From assembly GCA_023269365.1 (NCBI GenBank), contig JAHFTN010000049.1, positions 1 to 8,958 on the forward strand: a DNA stretch of 8,958 bases. Direction: 5' to 3'. Made by a program: the position numbers and the translations under genes. The stretch's first letter is position 1. Every line of letters starts with the position of its first letter. Shown one piece after another: positions 5,883 through 8,958 of the stretch. Source of the stretch: Chlamydiota bacterium. Its GTDB lineage: Bacteria; Chlamydiota; Chlamydiia; Chlamydiales; Rhabdochlamydiaceae. The notes under the pieces were generated by a model. The model was not told where the DNA came from, searched no databases, and worked only from the letters and a program-made list of their open reading frames with translations.

Positions 5883-6014
5883 GAGAGAATTGCAACACTC
5901 GCTTTGCGGGTCAAAAAACGATGATTTTAGCGGGACCCTTAAGACCCAACAGGGTATGTGGTCCCGCTAAAATCATCGTTTTTTAACCCGCAAAGCGAGT
6001 GTTGTAATTCTTTC
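5883..6014. repeat. Long near-perfect inverted repeat (55-bp arms, 22-nt loop)
   Basis: The arms 5883-5937 and 5960-6014 are reverse complements at 52 of 55 positions. The 22-nt centre holds a further small stem (ACCC-AACA-GGGT at 5944-5955). It ends 33 nt before the start of the type III PKS gene. It is too long and symmetrical for an ordinary terminator and has no T-run after it, so a MITE-like or fold-back element is the best description. If transcribed, it would form a very stable hairpin in the leader of the PKS operon. I see no clear target duplication at its ends. Confidence 0.75.
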
Positions 6015-6047
6015 GGTATCCCTATTATTTTTAACACGCTGTATTCC

Positions 6048-7184
6048 ATGCTAAAATTGTCTAATTTTGAAATGATTCGCCCGATTCACGAGACCGACCA
6101 ACAAACACTACTTGAGTGGTTTGTAGCAGCTCATGCGCAAGCTGAAAGCAAGAAGGAGATAAAAGATCCCTTGTTTACTGAAGAAGCTTTCAAAGAAAAG
6201 CTCTTGCGCGTGGGGTGCAAGCCCGATCGGATTGCAAAACGGGGGCATACCGTACCCGACTACCTCCACAAGGAGTGGGAAAAGATGGAAATCTACAATT
6301 TGAAAGCTCACCCAAGCGGGTATGATCTTTCTGTACGCTCTTGCCACTTTGCAAAACAAATCGATCGGGTCTTTGAGGAGTATTATCCGAAAGAGGCTAC
6401 AGCCCCAAATGATCTCATCCATGTAAGCTGTACAGGATACCTTTCTCCTAGCGGAGCACAAAAAATTGCATCGAAGCGCAACTGGGGGCATCAGACGACG
6501 ATCACTCACGCCTATCACATGGGCTGCTATGGATCGATCCCTGCGATCCGGATGGCGGGGGGATTTCTTGCCTACGACACCGACAAAACGCGAGCAGATA
6601 TCGTCCATACAGAACTCTGCTCCATTCACACAGACCCCGCAAACCATAGTTTGGGAGCTCTTGTGGCACAATCCCTTTTTGCCGACGGATTCATCAAATA
6701 CAGCGCCTCAAAACAAACGCAAGAGCCCCATTTTAGAGTCGTTGCCATCCAAGAGGAGATCATCCCCCATTCCATCGAAGCGATGACCTGGGATGTGGCC
6801 CATTGGGGATTTGAGATTTTTCTTTCTAAAGAGGTGCCTGTATTTATTACAAGGGCTCTTCTCCCCTTCTTGGAACGGCTCTCTAAACGGGCGGGAATGG
6901 ACAAAGAAAGGTTACTTAAATCGGCTCATTTTGCCATCCATCCAGGAGGGCCTAAAATTCTTCTCCAAGTACAAAAGACTCTGGAACTCTTAGACGCTCA
7001 GATGCAAGAGAGTTTTACTATTTTAAAGCAGTATGGCAACATGTCTTCTGCGACCTTGCCTCACATTTGGAAGGCCCTTTTAGAAGATCGAAATGTTCCT
7101 CATGAAAACCTCGTTGTGAGCCTTGCTTTTGGGCCCGGTTTAAGTATCACAGGCTCTATTATGGAGAAAATATGTGGATCTTGA
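6048..7184 (+). CDS. Type III polyketide synthase (chalcone/stilbene synthase family)
   Basis: Homodimeric cytoplasmic ketosynthase that extends an acyl-CoA starter with malonyl-CoA and cyclises the product, as in bacterial alkylresorcinol, alkylpyrone or tetrahydroxynaphthalene synthases. From ATG 6048 it is 378 residues, normal for the family. The triad is complete: Cys160 in HMGCYGSIPAIR, His298 in IHPGGPKIL, and Asn331 in YGNMSS (Cys164/His303/Asn336 of chalcone synthase). FADG (211-214) matches the LFGDG loop, and AFGPGLS (360-366) is the family C-terminal signature. The frame continues upstream to GTG 5958, but that part lies inside the long hairpin. ATG 6048 sits where the conserved N-terminus should begin, although no clear ribosome binding site precedes it. 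First gene of a four-gene operon; starter and product are not determined. Confidence 0.93.
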   Translation: MLKLSNFEMIRPIHETDQQTLLEWFVAAHAQAESKKEIKDPLFTEEAFKEKLLRVGCKPDRIAKRGHTVPDYLHKEWEKMEIYNLKAHPSGYDLSVRSCHFAKQIDRVFEEYYPKEATAPNDLIHVSCTGYLSPSGAQKIASKRNWGHQTTITHAYHMGCYGSIPAIRMAGGFLAYDTDKTRADIVHTELCSIHTDPANHSLGALVAQSLFADGFIKYSASKQTQEPHFRVVAIQEEIIPHSIEAMTWDVAHWGFEIFLSKEVPVFITRALLPFLERLSKRAGMDKERLLKSAHFAIHPGGPKILLQVQKTLELLDAQMQESFTILKQYGNMSSATLPHIWKALLEDRNVPHENLVVSLAFGPGLSITGSIMEKICGS

Positions 7185-7678
7185 GTTTAGTTCCCTTCGC
7201 GCTCCAGGCACTTGCCATCGCTCTCGATGAGGGAGTCTTTCATGTGAGAAGGGGGCTCCCCCGATGGGAGAGGATCGGTCATCCCCTAGACACCTTAAGC
7301 GTCCTTGCCTGTATGGGCTTTGTCCTTTTCATTCCTTTTTCTGTTAAAGCGTTAATTGTATATGGGATTTTGGCGGCGTTTTCCTCTTTTCTGATCACCA
7401 AAGATGAGTTTGTACATAAAGAACACTGCACAGCTGCGGAACAATGGCTCCATGCCGTCTTATTCGTACTCCATCCGATGACCCTCATCACAGCGGCCTT
7501 TATCTGGCCTGTGACGCAAGGGGTGGAAGTCTCTCCCTGGATTGCCAGCTGGCTCAGCGCTCCGTGCAAGCTCAAATCCTTTTTATACACGCAGTTCATT
7601 GCAATGAGCTCTTTCCTTCTCTACCAAATCTTCTTCTGGAACTTCCTATGGAAAAACAAACCACTCAAACATCTCTAA
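7172..7678 (+). CDS. Small multi-pass membrane protein with repeated Glu/His pairs
   Basis: A 168-residue integral membrane protein with hydrophobic segments near 3-19, 41-56, 58-75, 92-112 and 137-159. I do not recognise the family by name. Between the segments it carries DEGVFH (19-24), RIGHPLD (34-40), and then DEFVHKEH (78-85), AEQWLH (89-94) and HP (101-102). The ExxH at 79-82 and the ExxxH spacings at 20-24 and 90-94 resemble metal ligands. ATG 7172 overlaps the PKS stop by 13 nt and has GGAG at 7163-7166. Its end overlaps the methyltransferase start by 31 nt, so it clearly belongs to the PKS operon. It may modify or transport the product, or anchor the pathway to the membrane; this is inference from position and residues only. 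Confidence 0.8.
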   Translation: MWILSLVPFALQALAIALDEGVFHVRRGLPRWERIGHPLDTLSVLACMGFVLFIPFSVKALIVYGILAAFSSFLITKDEFVHKEHCTAAEQWLHAVLFVLHPMTLITAAFIWPVTQGVEVSPWIASWLSAPCKLKSFLYTQFIAMSSFLLYQIFFWNFLWKNKPLKHL

Positions 7679-8409
7679 AATCCTCGATCAACAATGCCTT
7701 TTATGACGAGCTCCATGAACAATGGTATACACAATCATCCCATCCCATCGCCCTTCTAAGAGCAGAAAATGCCGTACGCAATCCCTGGATTAGCCAAGAG
7801 ATTCAAAACCGTTTTAAAACTCCCATTACCCTTCTCGATGTCGGCTGCGGGGGAGGCTTACTTACAAATGCTCTTGCAAAAGAGGGACATGCTGTCACGG
7901 GCATCGATTTATCCGAGCCGAGTTTATCCATTGCGAAGAAACATGATGCTACGAAAAATACGCAGTACATTAAGGCTGATGCCTATCAGCTCCCTTTCGA
8001 AGCTGGGGCATTTGATGTCGTGTGCGCGATGGACATTTTGGAACATGTCGAGCACCCCGCAACCTTGATACAAGAGGCGAGCCGCGTGTTGAAAAGCGGA
8101 GGCCTTTTCTTTTTTCACACCTTTAATCGCAACCTCTTTAGTTATTTTTTTGTAATCAAAGGGGTGGAGTGGTGCGTGAAGAACACCCCCAAGCGAATGC
8201 ATGTCTATTCCCTTTTTATTAAACCGCAAGAGTTGCGCTTACTTTGCGAGAGGCAAGGGCTATATATAGAAACCCTGCGAGGACTCCATCCCCGCTTCTC
8301 TTCTTCTTTTTTTCGCCTCCTCCTCACTCGTACGATGCCTCCTGATTTTTCCTTTTGCTTTTCTAAAAACCTGCTCACAGGCTATTGTGGAATTGCTAAA
8401 AAACTTTGA
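7648..8409 (+). CDS. UbiG-like SAM-dependent O-methyltransferase
   Basis: Class I methyltransferase of 253 residues, resembling UbiG (quinone-precursor O-methyltransferase). Motif I is LLDVGCGGG (62-70), the acidic residue that binds the SAM ribose is Asp87 in GIDLS, and FDVVCAMDILEHV (122-134) matches the UbiG pattern. Also UbiG-like are WYTQSSHPIALLRAENAVRNPWI near the N-terminus, FNRN (159-162), and the KRMHVYSLFIKPQEL region (182-196). The frame is open further upstream to 7444, but ATG 7648, which overlaps the membrane gene by 31 nt, begins where UbiG homology begins. In ubiquinone makers UbiG methylates two ring hydroxyls. Beside a type III PKS it more likely methylates the phenolic product, although a true quinone role is possible. 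The gene ends 6 nt before tpx. Confidence 0.85.
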   Translation: MEKQTTQTSLKSSINNAFYDELHEQWYTQSSHPIALLRAENAVRNPWISQEIQNRFKTPITLLDVGCGGGLLTNALAKEGHAVTGIDLSEPSLSIAKKHDATKNTQYIKADAYQLPFEAGAFDVVCAMDILEHVEHPATLIQEASRVLKSGGLFFFHTFNRNLFSYFFVIKGVEWCVKNTPKRMHVYSLFIKPQELRLLCERQGLYIETLRGLHPRFSSSFFRLLLTRTMPPDFSFCFSKNLLTGYCGIAKKL

Positions 8410-8415
8410 GGTCTT

Positions 8416-8922
8416 ATGGCACAGCTTCTCTTGAAAGGAAAACCCGTGACGACAACTGGCAATGTTCCCGCGCTGCATATAAAAGCTCCCGATTTTTCTC
8501 TTGTGGACAAAGATCTGAAGACCCGTACTCTGCGCGAGTTCCAGGGGAAGAGGAAACTGCTTGCCACCGTGCCAAGTCTTGACACGAGCACCTGCTCTTT
8601 GATGACAAAACACTTTAATGAGTTTGGAAAAAAACACCCCGAGATGCTTCTCCTTACTGTCTCTGCCGACCTTCCCTTTGCTCAAAAGCGATTCTGCGAG
8701 ACAGAAAGTGTGCACAACATCTTGACACTTTCCATGATGCGCGATAAAGAATTTGGAAAAGCTTACGGAATTCTCATTCAAGATGGAGTGTTGGCAGGCT
8801 TACTCGCAAGAGCTGTCTTTGTTCTCGACGAGAAAGATCATATTCTTTACATGGAAATCGTTCCTGAAATCACAACAGAGCCCAATTACCACAAGGCGCT
8901 TGAAGCTCTGCAGAAACACTAG
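8416..8922 (+). CDS. tpx: Thiol peroxidase Tpx (atypical 2-Cys peroxiredoxin)
   Basis: Reduces H2O2 and organic or lipid hydroperoxides using thioredoxin. Length is 168 residues, as in E. coli Tpx. The peroxidatic Cys60 is in PSLDTSTCS and the resolving Cys94 in SADLPFAQKRFC, at the standard Tpx spacing. The ARAVFVLDEKD strand and the EITTEPNYHKALEAL ending are also typical. GAGG at 8408-8411 overlaps the methyltransferase stop, 4 nt before ATG 8416, so it is the last visible gene of the PKS operon. Protection of membrane lipids or of an oxidisable phenolic product would fit this context but is inference. No terminator is visible in the 36 nt that follow. Confidence 0.95.
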   Translation: MAQLLLKGKPVTTTGNVPALHIKAPDFSLVDKDLKTRTLREFQGKRKLLATVPSLDTSTCSLMTKHFNEFGKKHPEMLLLTVSADLPFAQKRFCETESVHNILTLSMMRDKEFGKAYGILIQDGVLAGLLARAVFVLDEKDHILYMEIVPEITTEPNYHKALEALQKH

Positions 8923-8958
8923 GATTTAAAGAAATTTTTATCTGGTTTTGTCGATGTG

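Noticed and set aside
5779..5970. 63-residue plus-strand ORF in the divergent region
   Set aside because: It spans the small inverted repeat and the left arm of the long hairpin; no start signal and no recognisable protein features.
5958..6047. 30-residue N-terminal extension of the PKS from GTG 5958
   Set aside because: It is encoded by the right arm of the long hairpin and is not expected from the family, whose conserved N-terminus starts near ATG 6048.
7444..7647. Upstream extension of the methyltransferase frame to 7444
   Set aside because: It lies wholly inside the membrane-protein gene, and UbiG similarity begins only after ATG 7648.
1..8958. CRISPR array, tRNA, rRNA or integrase/transposase gene
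   Set aside because: No regularly spaced direct repeats, no cloverleaf-like segment and no recombinase or transposase motif were seen on either strand.

Overview
The window reads as a stretch of a bacterial chromosome with moderate GC. It has two gene blocks on opposite strands, separated by a repeat-rich divergent region. The gene mix (an NCS1 nucleobase permease, a bacterial type III polyketide synthase beside a UbiG-like methyltransferase, Tpx, YqeY, a MauE-like membrane protein, decaying genes and intergenic inverted repeats) would suit a host-associated Gram-negative such as an environmental chlamydia (Parachlamydia/Waddlia/Simkania type) or a Legionellales member. No ribosomal or other marker gene is present, so this placement is a weak inference.

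Layout. 1-2288, minus strand: a two-gene unit of an unrecognised 390-residue protein followed by a CodB-like cytosine/purine permease cut by the window edge, joined by an ATGA stop/start overlap. 2289-2845: no long gene; it holds a candidate short ORF with its own promoter and ribosome binding site, and a 160-bp inverted-repeat element. 2855-5401, minus strand: a compact series made of a PPC/DUF296 pseudogene, a MauE/DoxX-like membrane protein, an amidohydrolase-2 family hydrolase, a P-loop ATPase whose C-terminus is shifted out of frame, YqeY, and a short protein fragment that overlaps yqeY and stops beside the repeat element. 5402-6047: the remains of the DUF296 gene, a third copy of the repeat arm with a good minus-strand promoter at its edge, a small inverted repeat, and a very long near-perfect hairpin (55-bp arms). 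6048-8922, plus strand: a tightly packed operon of type III polyketide synthase, a small multi-pass membrane protein, a UbiG-like O-methyltransferase and thiol peroxidase Tpx; the first three overlap each other.

How the genes work together. The plus-strand operon is the most interesting part. A type III PKS with an intact Cys-His-Asn triad, a membrane protein rich in His/Glu pairs and a quinone-type methyltransferase together suggest a short pathway to a methylated phenolic lipid or quinone-like compound, probably at the membrane; the product is not determined by the sequence. The minus-strand block between the repeats shows decay: one gene with stops and an internal deletion, one frameshifted 3' end, and one orphan N-terminal fragment. 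All the decayed pieces lie next to, or between, copies of the same repeat.
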